This document shows, piece by piece, positions 45,141 to 52,267 of a stretch of DNA of 52,917 bases. The number at the start of each line of letters is the position of its first letter. Positions within the stretch are counted from its first letter, which is position 1. Source of the DNA: an uncultured Oscillibacter sp. (GTDB lineage: Bacteria; Bacillota; Clostridia; Oscillospirales; Oscillospiraceae); the NCBI RefSeq assembly GCF_900544955.1, contig NZ_UQXD01000013.1:1-52917 (forward strand), in the 5' to 3' direction. The position numbers were made by a program, and so were the translations under genes. The notes below the pieces were generated by a model that saw only the letters and a program-made list of their open reading frames with translations, ran no database searches and had not been told where the DNA came from.

Positions 45141-45549
45141 GAAGAATTTTTACGGCGGCCTGGCGGCGCTGGCCCTGGGGCTGCTGAACCCGCTGACCTG
45201 CCTCTGGCGGGGCTGGGAGCGCTTCGGCCTGAAAGACGGCCTGATCGCCCTGTTCCTGGTCCTCACCGGGCTGAGCATGCTCCTGCGGAGCCTGGACCGG
45301 GAGGCCGCCCGGGCGGATCGGACGGAGGACCAAGACGAGCGCAGCCGCTGGATAGAGCTGCGCAGCCGGGCGGCCTGCTACCGGGCGGGCTTCTGGCTGG
45401 TGCTGGCGGGGATGGCGGGCTGCGTGGCCGGTTACGGGCTGACGGAGAACCCGGCCTTCGTCCACATGATGCTGCCGCTGCTGGCGCTGTATCTGGCCGC
45501 CGGTCTGGCCCGGCTGGCCACCCTTCTGCACTTTGAACGGCGGGGATGA
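45118..45549 (+). CDS. Small membrane protein of the XRE cassette (143 aa)
   Basis: A 143-residue protein beginning KRIYYKKNFYGGLAALALG with four hydrophobic segments (about 12-28, 40-58, 90-108 and 118-135). A charged cytoplasmic loop at ~60-82 (REAARADRTEDQDERSRWIE) separates two hairpins. The start at 45118 lies inside the XRE gene, so translation is coupled. The YKKNFYGG N-terminus resembles that of the next protein (IYNRRNFAVGL), which suggests duplication. No enzymatic motif is seen and I do not recognise a characterised family. Confidence 0.75.
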   Translation: MRKRIYYKKNFYGGLAALALGLLNPLTCLWRGWERFGLKDGLIALFLVLTGLSMLLRSLDREAARADRTEDQDERSRWIELRSRAACYRAGFWLVLAGMAGCVAGYGLTENPAFVHMMLPLLALYLAAGLARLATLLHFERRG

Positions 45550-45563
45550 GAGGAGAACACGAG

Positions 45564-45968
45564 ATGAAGATCTACAATCGGCGAAACTTTGCCGTGGGGC
45601 TGGTCTGCCTGGGTCTGGCGGCAGTCTGCGGTATCCTGATGGCGGTCCAGGGCGTCTCCGTCAAGCTGCTGGTGAGCACGGTGCTGCTGGCGGCCCTGGG
45701 GTGGGCGGACCTGGCGTGGGCCGTGGACAAGTCCATGGGGATGCCCCTGCCGGACGAGCGGGACCGGCAGGTGGTGCAGCGGAGCGCCTGGCGGGCCTAC
45801 CGGCTGCTGACCGACGGGTGCCTGCTGGCCGCCGGAGGGATGCTGATCGCCTACGGCGTCTGGCGCTCGCCGCTGGTGCTGGCGGCGGGGACAACACTGG
45901 TGGGCGTGGTGCTGGCGGCGTTTTTGCTGCTGCTGGGCGCCAACGTCTTCTATGAAAAGAGGCTGTGA
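45564..45968 (+). CDS. Small membrane protein of the XRE cassette (134 aa)
   Basis: A 134-residue protein, paralogous to its upstream neighbour in layout: an N-terminus KIYNRRNFAVGLVCLGLA, two membrane hairpins, and a central charged loop (PLPDERDRQVVQRSAWRAYR). Four membrane segments are at about 9-28, 33-52, 80-95 and 102-125. The ATG at 45564 is 9 nt after GAGAGGAG, while an in-frame ATG at 45546 has no site. The DERDR loop is shared with neighbours. The function is unknown. Confidence 0.72.
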   Translation: MKIYNRRNFAVGLVCLGLAAVCGILMAVQGVSVKLLVSTVLLAALGWADLAWAVDKSMGMPLPDERDRQVVQRSAWRAYRLLTDGCLLAAGGMLIAYGVWRSPLVLAAGTTLVGVVLAAFLLLLGANVFYEKRL

Positions 45969-45970
45969 CC

Positions 45971-46261
45971 ATGGAGCGGGTGGGACGGCGGCCCCGGAAG
46001 GACGAGCGGGACGTCCAGCTGGAGAAGGAGGCCCGGAGCTGTGCGGCGGAGGGCATGGTGGCGCTGGGCGAGGTGTTTTTGGTGGTCTGCGCGGTGCGGG
46101 GCGACCCGGCCTGGCGGGGGTTTCTCAGCCTGATCCTGGAGGGGACGGCGGCGCTGCTGCTCCACCGCTACGGCGGGGACCGGGAGCGGCCCTGGCTGTA
46201 TGCGGGACTGGCCTTTGCCGCCGGGGCCCTGGGGACGGGGCTCTGGTTTTTGCTGGGATAA
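45971..46261 (+). CDS. Small membrane protein of the XRE cassette (96 aa)
   Basis: A 96-residue protein. Its N-terminus is the charged loop RPRKDERDVQLEKEARSCA, similar to the central loop of the two preceding proteins, followed by three hydrophobic segments. It looks like a shortened copy that has lost the first hairpin. The ATG at 45971 is 8 nt after AAAGAGG; a GTG at 45965 overlaps the stop of the previous gene and has no good spacing. It ends the cassette. The function is unknown. Confidence 0.68.
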   Translation: MERVGRRPRKDERDVQLEKEARSCAAEGMVALGEVFLVVCAVRGDPAWRGFLSLILEGTAALLLHRYGGDRERPWLYAGLAFAAGALGTGLWFLLG

Positions 46262-46266
46262 GGAAA

Positions 46267-46292
46267 CAGGACCGGCCCTAGGGCCGGTCCTG
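46267..46292. terminator. Palindromic hairpin between the cassette and ruvX
   Basis: CAGGACCGGCC and GGCCGGTCCTG surround the end of ruvX. No long T-run is present on the plus strand; on the minus strand TGTTTCC follows. Probable weak bidirectional terminator. Confidence 0.55.
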
Positions 46293-46706
46293 CTGGCTTT
46301 TTTGGAAGGTGAGGTATCCCTCCAGAATCAGGGACGCCGCCACGGCGTCCACCACTTTTTTTCGCTTTTTCGCGTTTTTTCCCCCGGTCATCAAAATCCG
46401 GTGGGCGTCGATGGTGGTGCGCCGCTCGTCCCAGAGGACCACCGGCAGCGCGGTGACGGCGCGCAGCAGCTCCGCCATGGCGGCGGCCTTCTCCGCCCGG
46501 GGGCCCAGAGTGCCGTCCATGTTCTTGGGATAGCCCAGCACCAGCTCCTCCACCCCGTGCTCCGCAGCCAGGGCGGCCACCCGGTCTGCCACGGCCTCCG
46601 GGCGGTAGGCGTCGATGGTGGTGGTGAAGCCGGCCAAAAAGCCGGTGGGGTCGGAGATGGCAATGCCGGTATGGGCGTCGCCGTAGTCGATGGCCATGAT
46701 GCGCAT
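46278..46706 (-). CDS. ruvX: Holliday junction resolvase-like protein RuvX/YqgF
   Basis: A 142-residue RNase H-fold protein. Acidic residues of the active site are seen in MAIDYGDAHTGIAISDP, LWDERRTT and KKVVDAVAASLILEGYL. LVLGYPKNMDGTLGPRAE is the family's loop. YqgF is implicated in processing of pre-16S rRNA and possibly in recombination. The ATG at 46706 follows GAGGA. Many Firmicutes have it beside alaS or a DUF965 gene; here it stands alone, opposite to the ribosomal block. Confidence 0.93.
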   Translation of the reverse strand: MRIMAIDYGDAHTGIAISDPTGFLAGFTTTIDAYRPEAVADRVAALAAEHGVEELVLGYPKNMDGTLGPRAEKAAAMAELLRAVTALPVVLWDERRTTIDAHRILMTGGKNAKKRKKVVDAVAASLILEGYLTFQKSQQDRP

Positions 46707-46824
46707 AAAACCGTCCTCGCTTGTCCGTTTTGCCCCATCATAGCACACCGGCGCCCCCGGCGCAAGGGGCGGTGCGTCCCCGCCGGAGACGGGAAAAAAG
46801 AAAGAGAAATGATGGAAAAAACAG

Positions 46825-46853
46825 TTGACCTTCGGTTTGACCTGTGGTACAAT
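46825..46853 (+). promoter_or_regulatory. Promoter of the rpmG-secE-nusG operon
   Basis: TTGACC (46825-46830) and TACAAT (46848-46853) have a 17-bp spacer, and TGG directly before the -10 makes it an extended -10. Confidence 0.8.
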
Positions 46854-46948
46854 CTTTCTTACCTGTGAAAAAGGGCTTTTTTGTCGTGCGCGTTTTTCGC
46901 TTTTCAGCCGCGGCGGGAAGGACCTGAGACAAAGGCAGGGAGGCAGTC

Positions 46949-46977
46949 GGTATCCCCGGCAAGCCGGGAACGATACC
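46949..46977 (+). other. Hairpin in the rpmG leader
   Basis: GGTATC (46949-46954) pairs with GATACC (46972-46977), and CCCGGC with GCCGGG inside. It ends 6 nt before the AAGGAGG ribosome site of rpmG. It might control translation. The region 46707-46948 otherwise holds only the promoter. Confidence 0.5.
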
Positions 46978-46999
46978 AATAATAAGGAGGTGCCGTTAG

Positions 47000-47149
47000 A
47001 TGCGCGTTAAAGTCACTTTGAGATGCAACGAGTGCAAGCAGAGAAACTACAATACCATGAAGAACAAGAAGAACACCCCGGACAAGCTTGAGCTGAACAA
47101 GTATTGCCCCTTCTGCAAGAAGCACACGCTCCACAGCGAAACCAAGTAA
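47000..47149 (+). CDS. rpmG: Ribosomal protein L33 (zinc-ribbon form)
   Basis: A 49-residue protein, 50S subunit. It starts MRVKVTLRCNECKQRNY and ends KYCPFCKKHTLHSETK. Both C-x2-C pairs are present, so this is the C+ zinc-binding form. Cells with such an L33 often have a zinc-free paralogue elsewhere. The ATG at 47000 follows AAGGAGG. It is followed by secE and nusG in the arrangement usual for Firmicutes. Confidence 0.97.
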   Translation: MRVKVTLRCNECKQRNYNTMKNKKNTPDKLELNKYCPFCKKHTLHSETK

Positions 47150-47184
47150 TGGCGACGAATTTGAGAAAGGGCGTGTAACGAAGA

Positions 47185-47400
47185 ATGGCAGAAGAAGCGA
47201 AGAAGAAAAAGGATCGCGGACTCTGGTTCCGCGAGATGAAAAGCGAGCTGAAAAAGGTCGTCTGGCCTGACCGGAAGACCGTTGTGAAAAACACCGGCAC
47301 CGTGCTGCTGTGCTCTCTCGTGATCGGCGCCTGCATTTGGATTTTCGACGGCGTGGCCTATTCCGCCGTGCAGATGATCCTCAGCGTGTTTGGCGCTTAA
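47185..47400 (+). CDS. secE: Preprotein translocase subunit SecE
   Basis: A 71-residue protein with one C-terminal membrane span (NTGTVLLCSLVIGACIWIF). Before it is the amphipathic helix with the family motif MKSELKKVVWPDRKTVVKNT. It clamps SecY in the translocon. The ATG at 47185 follows GAAAGGGCG. It lies between rpmG and nusG, as expected. Confidence 0.96.
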   Translation: MAEEAKKKKDRGLWFREMKSELKKVVWPDRKTVVKNTGTVLLCSLVIGACIWIFDGVAYSAVQMILSVFGA

Positions 47401-47410
47401 GGAGTAGAAT

Positions 47411-47935
47411 ATGTCAGACAGCGCGAAGTGGTATGTCATCCATACCTATTCCGGCTATGAAAATGCCGTCAAGAGCAGCATCGAGAAACTCGTCACCGGC
47501 CGCAACATGGAGGACAAAATCCTGCGGATTGAGATCCCCCTGGAGACCGTGACGGAGGTCACCGAATCCGGCACCAGCAAAGAGGTGGAGCGGAAGGTGT
47601 TTCCCGGCTACGTGCTGATCAAGATGGTCATGACCGACGATACCTGGCACTTGGTGCGGAACGTCCGCGGCGTCACCGGCTTTGTGGGCTCCGCCAACAA
47701 GGCCATCCCCCTCACCGAGGAGGAGGTGCTGGCCATGGGCATGGAGAAGCACGAGATCGTTGTCCGGTATCAGGTGGGCGACCACGTGAAAATCGTGGAC
47801 GGCCCGCTGGCGAGCTTCACCGGCATTGTCGAGGAGATCGAGCCCGAGAAGAACCGGGTCAGCGTGATGGTCTCCATGTTCGGCAGAGAGACGCCCGTAG
47901 AGCTGGAACTGGACCAGGTCGAGGTCCAGGGCTGA
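47411..47935 (+). CDS. nusG: Transcription termination/antitermination factor NusG
   Basis: A 174-residue protein. The NGN domain covers residues 1-110 (KWYVIHTYSGYENAVKSSIE, then FPGYVLIKMVMTDDTWHLVR and VTGFVGSANKAIPL). The KOW domain covers 120-174 (YQVGDHVKIVDGPLASFTG, then VSVMVSMFGRETPVELELDQ). It begins 10 bp after secE with GGAGTAG as ribosome site. It couples RNA polymerase to the ribosome or Rho. Confidence 0.97.
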   Translation: MSDSAKWYVIHTYSGYENAVKSSIEKLVTGRNMEDKILRIEIPLETVTEVTESGTSKEVERKVFPGYVLIKMVMTDDTWHLVRNVRGVTGFVGSANKAIPLTEEEVLAMGMEKHEIVVRYQVGDHVKIVDGPLASFTGIVEEIEPEKNRVSVMVSMFGRETPVELELDQVEVQG

Positions 47936-48065
47936 ACACGCGCCGCCCGGCAGGGCGGAGATTGCCGGAGGCTTCCGGCACAAGTGGGAGGGGCTCTTCC
48001 GGCCCCGCCAAGAACGGACCCTCCCGGGTCCGCCACCACATTTATATTTTAGGAGGTGCTACTCC
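47936..48065 (+). other. Structured leader between nusG and rplK
   Basis: Four hairpins follow one another: CCGCCC/GGGCGG (47943-47958), TGCCGGA/TCCGGCA (47963-47980), GGGGC/GCCCC (47990-48006) and CGGACCC/GGGTCCG (48015-48032). TTTATATTTT precedes the ribosome site. No terminator with an immediate T-run and no clear promoter are visible. Confidence 0.6.
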
Positions 48066-48491
48066 GTGGCACAGAAGATTACTGGTTATGTAAAGCTGCA
48101 GATCCCCGCAGGCAAGGCGACTCCCGCCCCCCCCGTCGGCCCCGCTCTGGGCCAGCACGGCGTGAACATTGCCGCTTTCACCAAGGAGTTCAACGAGCGT
48201 ACCAAGAATGAGATGGGCATGATCATCCCCGTGGTCATCACCGTGTACTCCGACCGCTCCTTCTCCTTCATCACCAAGACGCCCCCCGCGGCCGTCCTGA
48301 TCAAGAAGGAGTGCAACATCGAGTCCGGCTCCGGCGTGCCCAACAAGACCAAGGTCGCCACCATTTCCAAGGCCTCCGTTCAGAAGATTGCCGAGCTGAA
48401 AATGCAGGACCTGAACGCCGCCAGCCTGGAAGCCGCCATGAGCATGGTTGCCGGCACCTGCCGCTCCATGGGCGTCGTCGTCGGCGACTGA
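48066..48491 (+). CDS. rplK: Ribosomal protein L11
   Basis: A 141-residue protein of the GTPase-associated centre. Both domains are complete: the N-terminal KLQIPAGKATPAPPVGPALG with the proline-rich loop and the C-terminal TISKASVQKIAELKMQDLNA. The start is GTG at 48066 behind TTAGGAGGTG. It is followed by rplA. The family binds 23S rRNA around the thiostrepton site. Confidence 0.98.
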   Translation: MAQKITGYVKLQIPAGKATPAPPVGPALGQHGVNIAAFTKEFNERTKNEMGMIIPVVITVYSDRSFSFITKTPPAAVLIKKECNIESGSGVPNKTKVATISKASVQKIAELKMQDLNAASLEAAMSMVAGTCRSMGVVVGD

Positions 48492-48582
48492 CATCTATTA
48501 TCATCAGCCGAGCGGCTGAAAAGGCCGCTCCATACAGTGGGAGGATTGGATTCCGAAGAACCACTATGAGGAGGAAGTAACA
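48492..48582 (+). other. Leader between rplK and rplA, possible L1 regulatory site
   Basis: A hairpin GAGCGGC/GCCGCTC (48510-48530) is followed by a longer stem AGTGG/CCACT (48536-48565) that ends before the rplA ribosome site. L1 is known to repress its own mRNA by binding structures in this operon. Whether this one fits the L1 recognition motif was not tested. Confidence 0.4.
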
Positions 48583-49275
48583 TTGTTTAGAGGCAAGAAA
48601 TATCAGGAGAGCGCGAAGCAGATCGACAAGAACGCCCAGTACGAAGCTGCCGAGGGCCTGGCCCTGATCTGCAAGACCGCCAGCGCCAAGTTTGACGAGA
48701 CCGTGGAACTGCACGTGAAGCTGGGCGTGGATTCCCGGCACGCCGACCAGCAGGTCCGCGGCGCCATCGTGCTGCCCCACGGCACCGGCAAGACCGTCCG
48801 CGTGCTGGTCTTCGCCAAGGGCGACAAGGCCGACGCCGCCCGTGAGGCCGGCGCCGACTACGTGGGCGACATGGACCTGGTGGAGAAGATCCAGAAGGAA
48901 AACTGGTTCGACTTTGACGTGGTGGTTGCCAGCCCCGACATGATGGGCGTGGTGGGCCGCCTGGGTAAGGTCCTGGGCCCCAAGGGCCTGATGCCCTCCC
49001 CCAAGGCCGGCACCGTCACCCCCGACGTGGGCAAGGCCGTCAAGGAGGTCAAGGCCGGTAAGATCGAGTACCGTCTGGACAAGACCAACATCATCCACTG
49101 CCCCATCGGCAAGGTGTCCTTCGGCGCCGAGAAGCTGACCGAGAACTACAACGCCCTGATGGGCGCCATCGTCAAGGCCAAGCCCGCCACCGCCAAGGGC
49201 CAGTATATCCGCAGCTGCGTGGCCGCTTCCACCATGGGCCCCGGCGTCAAGATGAGCACCGCGAAGCTGGTCTGA
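48583..49275 (+). CDS. rplA: Ribosomal protein L1
   Basis: A 230-residue protein of the L1 stalk and a known translational repressor of the L11 operon. Family motifs include FDETVELHVKLGVDSRHADQ, VLPHGTGKTVRVLVFAKGDK, LGKVLGPKGLMPSPKAGTVT and YRLDKTNIIHCPIGK. The start is a rare TTG at 48583, 9 nt after GAGGAGGAA. The rare start may limit the yield. Confidence 0.98.
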   Translation: MFRGKKYQESAKQIDKNAQYEAAEGLALICKTASAKFDETVELHVKLGVDSRHADQQVRGAIVLPHGTGKTVRVLVFAKGDKADAAREAGADYVGDMDLVEKIQKENWFDFDVVVASPDMMGVVGRLGKVLGPKGLMPSPKAGTVTPDVGKAVKEVKAGKIEYRLDKTNIIHCPIGKVSFGAEKLTENYNALMGAIVKAKPATAKGQYIRSCVAASTMGPGVKMSTAKLV

Positions 49276-49323
49276 GTCCCGCGGGGAAGCGCGCTTCCCC
49301 TTTCAACCCCGTATATTTGGGTA

Positions 49324-49352
49324 TTGACTTTTGTCGGATACTTGAATATAAT
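49324..49352 (+). promoter_or_regulatory. Promoter of the rplJ-rplL operon
   Basis: TTGACT (49324-49329) and TATAAT (49347-49352) with a 17-bp spacer. The start near 49359 matches the beginning of the L10 leader. Confidence 0.88.
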
Positions 49353-49358
49353 ATCAGA

Positions 49359-49471
49359 TGCGTTCCAAAGACAGCAGGTGGGCCTAGCCCGTAAATCCTG
49401 CCGAGGGCGGCAAATCGAAAGATTGCTATCCGTCCTTGTGTCTTTGCGGCACAAGGACGGTTTCCTTTTTT
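49359..49471 (+). ncRNA. Ribosomal protein L10 leader with terminator
   Basis: The conserved core of the Firmicute L10 leader is present: AGACAGCAGGTG near 49369 and GTAAATCCTGCCGAGGG at 49391-49407. L10(L12)4 binds this kink-turn-containing structure and represses its own operon. It ends in a terminator: 11-bp stem (arms 49430-49440 and 49450-49460, CCGTCCTTGTG and complement) followed by a T-rich tail. This points to control by attenuation. Confidence 0.93.
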
Positions 49472-49508
49472 GAACGCACCTATAAATTTCCTGGAGGTGA
49501 AAACAAGA

Positions 49509-50036
49509 ATGCCTAACGCAAAGGTCTTATCTGAAAAGCAGGCCATCGTGGCCGGGCTGACCGAAAAGATTCAGAAGGCCACCGCCGGTGTGATTGTCGA
49601 CTACAAGGGTATTACCGTTGAAGAAGACACCGCCCTGCGCAAGGAGTGCCGCGAGAGCAACGTGGATTACGCGGTTGTGAAGAACACCCTGCTCCGCTTT
49701 GCCTTCAACAACACCGGGCTGAGCGAGCTGGACGGTCTGCTGAACGGCACCACGTCCCTGGCCCTGTGCGATGATCCCGTGGCGCCCGCCCGGGTCATGG
49801 CTAACTACGCCAAGAAGCTGGACGGCAAGTTTGAGATCAAGGGCGGCTTCATGGACGGCAAGCCCGTGGACCTGGCCACCATCAACTCCCTGGCTTCCAT
49901 CCCCGCGCTGCCCGTCCTGCAGGCGCAGGTCCTGGGCACCATGCTGGCGCCCATCACCGGCCTGGCCGTCGTTCTGAAGCAGATCGCCGAGAAGAACGGC
50001 GCCCCCGCCGAAGAGGCTGCCCCCGCTGCCGAATAA
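49509..50036 (+). CDS. rplJ: Ribosomal protein L10
   Basis: A 175-residue base of the L7/L12 stalk. Motifs are MPNAKVLSEKQAIVAGLTEK, GVIVDYKGITVEEDTALRKE, VVKNTLLRFAFNNTG and the C-terminal helix (LAPITGLAVVLKQIAEK) that binds L12 dimers. The ATG at 49509 is 9 nt after GGAGGTG; upstream in-frame codons would extend into the leader. It is followed by rplL. Confidence 0.98.
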   Translation: MPNAKVLSEKQAIVAGLTEKIQKATAGVIVDYKGITVEEDTALRKECRESNVDYAVVKNTLLRFAFNNTGLSELDGLLNGTTSLALCDDPVAPARVMANYAKKLDGKFEIKGGFMDGKPVDLATINSLASIPALPVLQAQVLGTMLAPITGLAVVLKQIAEKNGAPAEEAAPAAE

Positions 50037-50087
50037 GCGTTTCGACAGCACTACTTTTATTAAATTTACAATTAGGAGGCACATCAC

Positions 50088-50456
50088 ATGTCTGAGAAAG
50101 TTACCGCTATGATCGAAGAGATCAAGGGCCTGACCGTTCTGGAGCTGAGCGAGCTGGTGCACGCTCTGGAGGAGGAGTTCGGCGTTTCCGCCGCCGCCAT
50201 GGCCGCTCCCGCTGCCGCCGCCGCTCCCGTTGCCGAGGAGAAGACCGAGTTTGACGTGGTCCTGACCGGCTTCGACGCCGCCGCCAAGATCAAGGTCATC
50301 AAGGCCGTCCGCGAGATCACCGGCCAGGGCCTGGCCGAGGCCAAGGCCACCGTCGAGGGCGCTCCCGCCACTCTGAAGGAGGGCGCTTCCAAGGACGATG
50401 CCGAGGCCATGAAGAAGCAGCTGGAAGAGGCCGGCGCCAAGGTCGAGCTGAAGTAA
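50088..50456 (+). CDS. rplL: Ribosomal protein L7/L12
   Basis: A 122-residue stalk protein. The N-terminal dimerisation domain is EKVTAMIEEIKGLTVLELSE. An Ala-rich hinge follows (about residues 36-48), then the C-terminal domain that contacts translation factors (EFDVVLTGFDAAAKIKVIKA, then VREITGQGLAEAKATVEG). The ATG at 50088 follows TTAGGAGG. A strong terminator follows, and rpoB is not downstream. Confidence 0.98.
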   Translation: MSEKVTAMIEEIKGLTVLELSELVHALEEEFGVSAAAMAAPAAAAAPVAEEKTEFDVVLTGFDAAAKIKVIKAVREITGQGLAEAKATVEGAPATLKEGASKDDAEAMKKQLEEAGAKVELK

Positions 50457-50478
50457 GACCGCCGATTCAACCGGTTAC

Positions 50479-50514
50479 AAAAAATCCCTGTCCGCCTGGA
50501 CAGGGATTTTTTTC
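50479..50514 (+). terminator. Terminator after rplL
   Basis: A stem with AAATCCCTGTCC and GGACAGGGATTT closes a 4-nt loop and runs into TTTTTTTCTT. It ends the ribosomal operon. Confidence 0.95.
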
Positions 50515-50580
50515 TTGCCGTGGGATATTTCGCCGGTTGGCGCCGTATTCCGGTTGACACGATGGGAAGGGAGCAGGGCC

Positions 50581-51048
50581 ATGACGGAGGAGCAGTTTAC
50601 AAACGCGGCGGCGGAACATCTGGACATGGTGTACCGGATCGCCCTCAACTGGTTTCGGAACGCCGCCGACGCCGAGGACATCGCCCAGACCGTGATGCTG
50701 CGGCTGTGGCAATCCGACAGGGACTTCGGGGAGGCGGCGTACCTGCGCCACTGGCTGGTGCGGGTGACCCTCAACGCCTGCAAGGACCTGTCCCGGACGC
50801 CTTGGCGGCGGCACACGGTGTCCCTGGAGGCGTGCCGGGAGGCGGCCTTCTCCTCCCCGGAGGGGGGGATGCTGTTCCGGGAGGTGATGGCCCTGCCCGC
50901 CAAGTACCGCCTGCCGCTGTACCTCTACTACTACGAGGGATACTCCGTGAAGGAGGTGGGGGAGCTGCTGGGACTGAACCCCTCCACGGTGCAGACCCGG
51001 CTGGCCAGGGCCAGAGACAGACTGCGACAGAGCTTGGAGGAGGTGTGA
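50581..51048 (+). CDS. RNA polymerase sigma factor, ECF (third)
   Basis: A 155-residue ECF sigma. Region 2 is AAEHLDMVYRIALNWFRNAA, DAEDIAQTVMLRLWQS and LRHWLVRVTLNACKDL. Region 4 is PAKYRLPLYLYYYEGYSVKE, then VGELLGLNPSTVQTRLARAR. The ATG at 50581 follows GGAAGGGAG. The membrane partner gene begins 3 bp after the stop. It lies where rpoB would be in many genomes. Confidence 0.93.
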   Translation: MTEEQFTNAAAEHLDMVYRIALNWFRNAADAEDIAQTVMLRLWQSDRDFGEAAYLRHWLVRVTLNACKDLSRTPWRRHTVSLEACREAAFSSPEGGMLFREVMALPAKYRLPLYLYYYEGYSVKEVGELLGLNPSTVQTRLARARDRLRQSLEEV

Positions 51049-51051
51049 GCC

Positions 51052-52221
51052 GTGGAGGAACAGTACCGGGCGGTGTTTGACGAGGTTCGGGCTTCCGAGA
51101 CCTTGCGAAAGAAGGTGGCGGATATGACGAAACAGGAGCGGCGGAAGGTGCGGCGGAAGGTCTCCCGGGCCGCGCTGGCGGCGGCGATTTTGGCGGCGGT
51201 GCTGGCGGGCACGGTGGCGGCGGCGACGGTGGAGACGCCGATCCGGCGGTGGCTGGGCTTCGCGCCCCCGGCCGGGGCGGAGACGGAGGAGATGGCACCG
51301 GTGGAGGCGCCGCCTGCACCGCCCAAGCGGCCGGAGCCGCCCGCTCCCCCGCCGGAGGCACCGGAGGAGGCGCCGGAGAAGACGCCGGAGCCGGTGCTGG
51401 AGACGGCCCAGGCGTGGCACGCGGAGGCGTGGGAGAGGCACACGGCGCAGACGGCCCTGCCGGAGGAACAGGAGCGGATTGTGGAGTCTCTGACGGTTCC
51501 GGTGGGAGCCAGCGCCGTGGAGGACGGCGTCACGGTGACGGTGGATTCCGTCACCGTGGGGGACAACACCCTTTGGACGCTGGTGAAGGTGGACGGCGCC
51601 GCCGCCTTTGGGGCGGAGGAGCGGCTGGACCGGCGGCTGTTCCAGTCGGTGGAGATCGCGTTTTTCTCTCCGGAGGGGGCGCCGCTGGAGACGACGCAGA
51701 AGGGGTATGCCTCGGACTTTGCCGGCGCGGACGGCCAGGGGCATCTGGCCACCATGCTGCGGGTGTTCGCGGAGTTTCTGGACCCGGCGGTGACGCTGCG
51801 GGACGGCTGCACCGTGGAGCTGACCTTCTGGGGCCTGAGCTGCGGAGACGAGGTGCTGGAGGGCGGGCCGTGGGCGCTGCGGTTTGACCTGGCGCCCATG
51901 GGGCAGGCGCTGCCGGTGCGGACGGCGGAGCGGGCTCAGGTGACGGCGCTGGAGGGCGGCGAGGAGCGCACGGTCGTCATCCGGAACGTGCGGGTCACCC
52001 CCGAGGAGGTCCGCTTTGTGGTGGACGGGACAGTTCGGCCGTTGGTGGAGAGCGTGGTGCTGGCGGACGGGATGGAGATCGAGGTGGAGAACTACGGCGC
52101 CGGAACTCCGGCGGCGGGGGAGACGGAGGCCACGGAGTGGATCTTCTACTGGAGCCTGCCCATCGACCTGACGCAGGCGGAGGCCCTGCGGTTCGGGGAC
52201 GTCCTAGTGCCCCTGACATGA
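51052..52221 (+). CDS. Membrane anti-sigma-like protein with proline-rich stalk
   Basis: A 389-residue single-pass protein starting with GTG at 51052, 8 nt after GGAGGAGG. The cytoplasmic part (residues 1-38) is very basic (MTKQERRKVRRKVSRAALAA), and the span is at ~39-60. Then comes a Pro/Glu-rich stretch (~80-120, APPAPPKRPEPPAPPPEAPE), likely a wall-spanning stalk. The distal domain (~150-389) is beta-rich and resembles DUF4179-type sensor regions. I infer that it binds the sigma factor. The ligand is not known. It differs from the partners at 1005 and 33274 by its stalk. Confidence 0.75.
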   Translation: MEEQYRAVFDEVRASETLRKKVADMTKQERRKVRRKVSRAALAAAILAAVLAGTVAAATVETPIRRWLGFAPPAGAETEEMAPVEAPPAPPKRPEPPAPPPEAPEEAPEKTPEPVLETAQAWHAEAWERHTAQTALPEEQERIVESLTVPVGASAVEDGVTVTVDSVTVGDNTLWTLVKVDGAAAFGAEERLDRRLFQSVEIAFFSPEGAPLETTQKGYASDFAGADGQGHLATMLRVFAEFLDPAVTLRDGCTVELTFWGLSCGDEVLEGGPWALRFDLAPMGQALPVRTAERAQVTALEGGEERTVVIRNVRVTPEEVRFVVDGTVRPLVESVVLADGMEIEVENYGAGTPAAGETEATEWIFYWSLPIDLTQAEALRFGDVLVPLT

Positions 52222-52262
52222 AAGCAAGCCCGGCGGACCACAGGTCCGCCGGGCTTGCTTTC
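52220..52262. terminator. Long hairpin between convergent genes
   Basis: A 20-bp perfect stem (arms 52220-52239 and 52243-52262) with a 3-nt loop overlaps the end of the anti-sigma gene. It probably terminates both converging transcripts, though the T-runs are short. Confidence 0.75.
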
Positions 52263-52267
52263 CGTTT

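Noticed and set aside
46707..46999. A tRNA or T-box before rpmG
   Set aside because: A tRNA gene often stands near rpmG-secE-nusG, but no cloverleaf, T-loop or CCA end is seen here, only a promoter and one hairpin.
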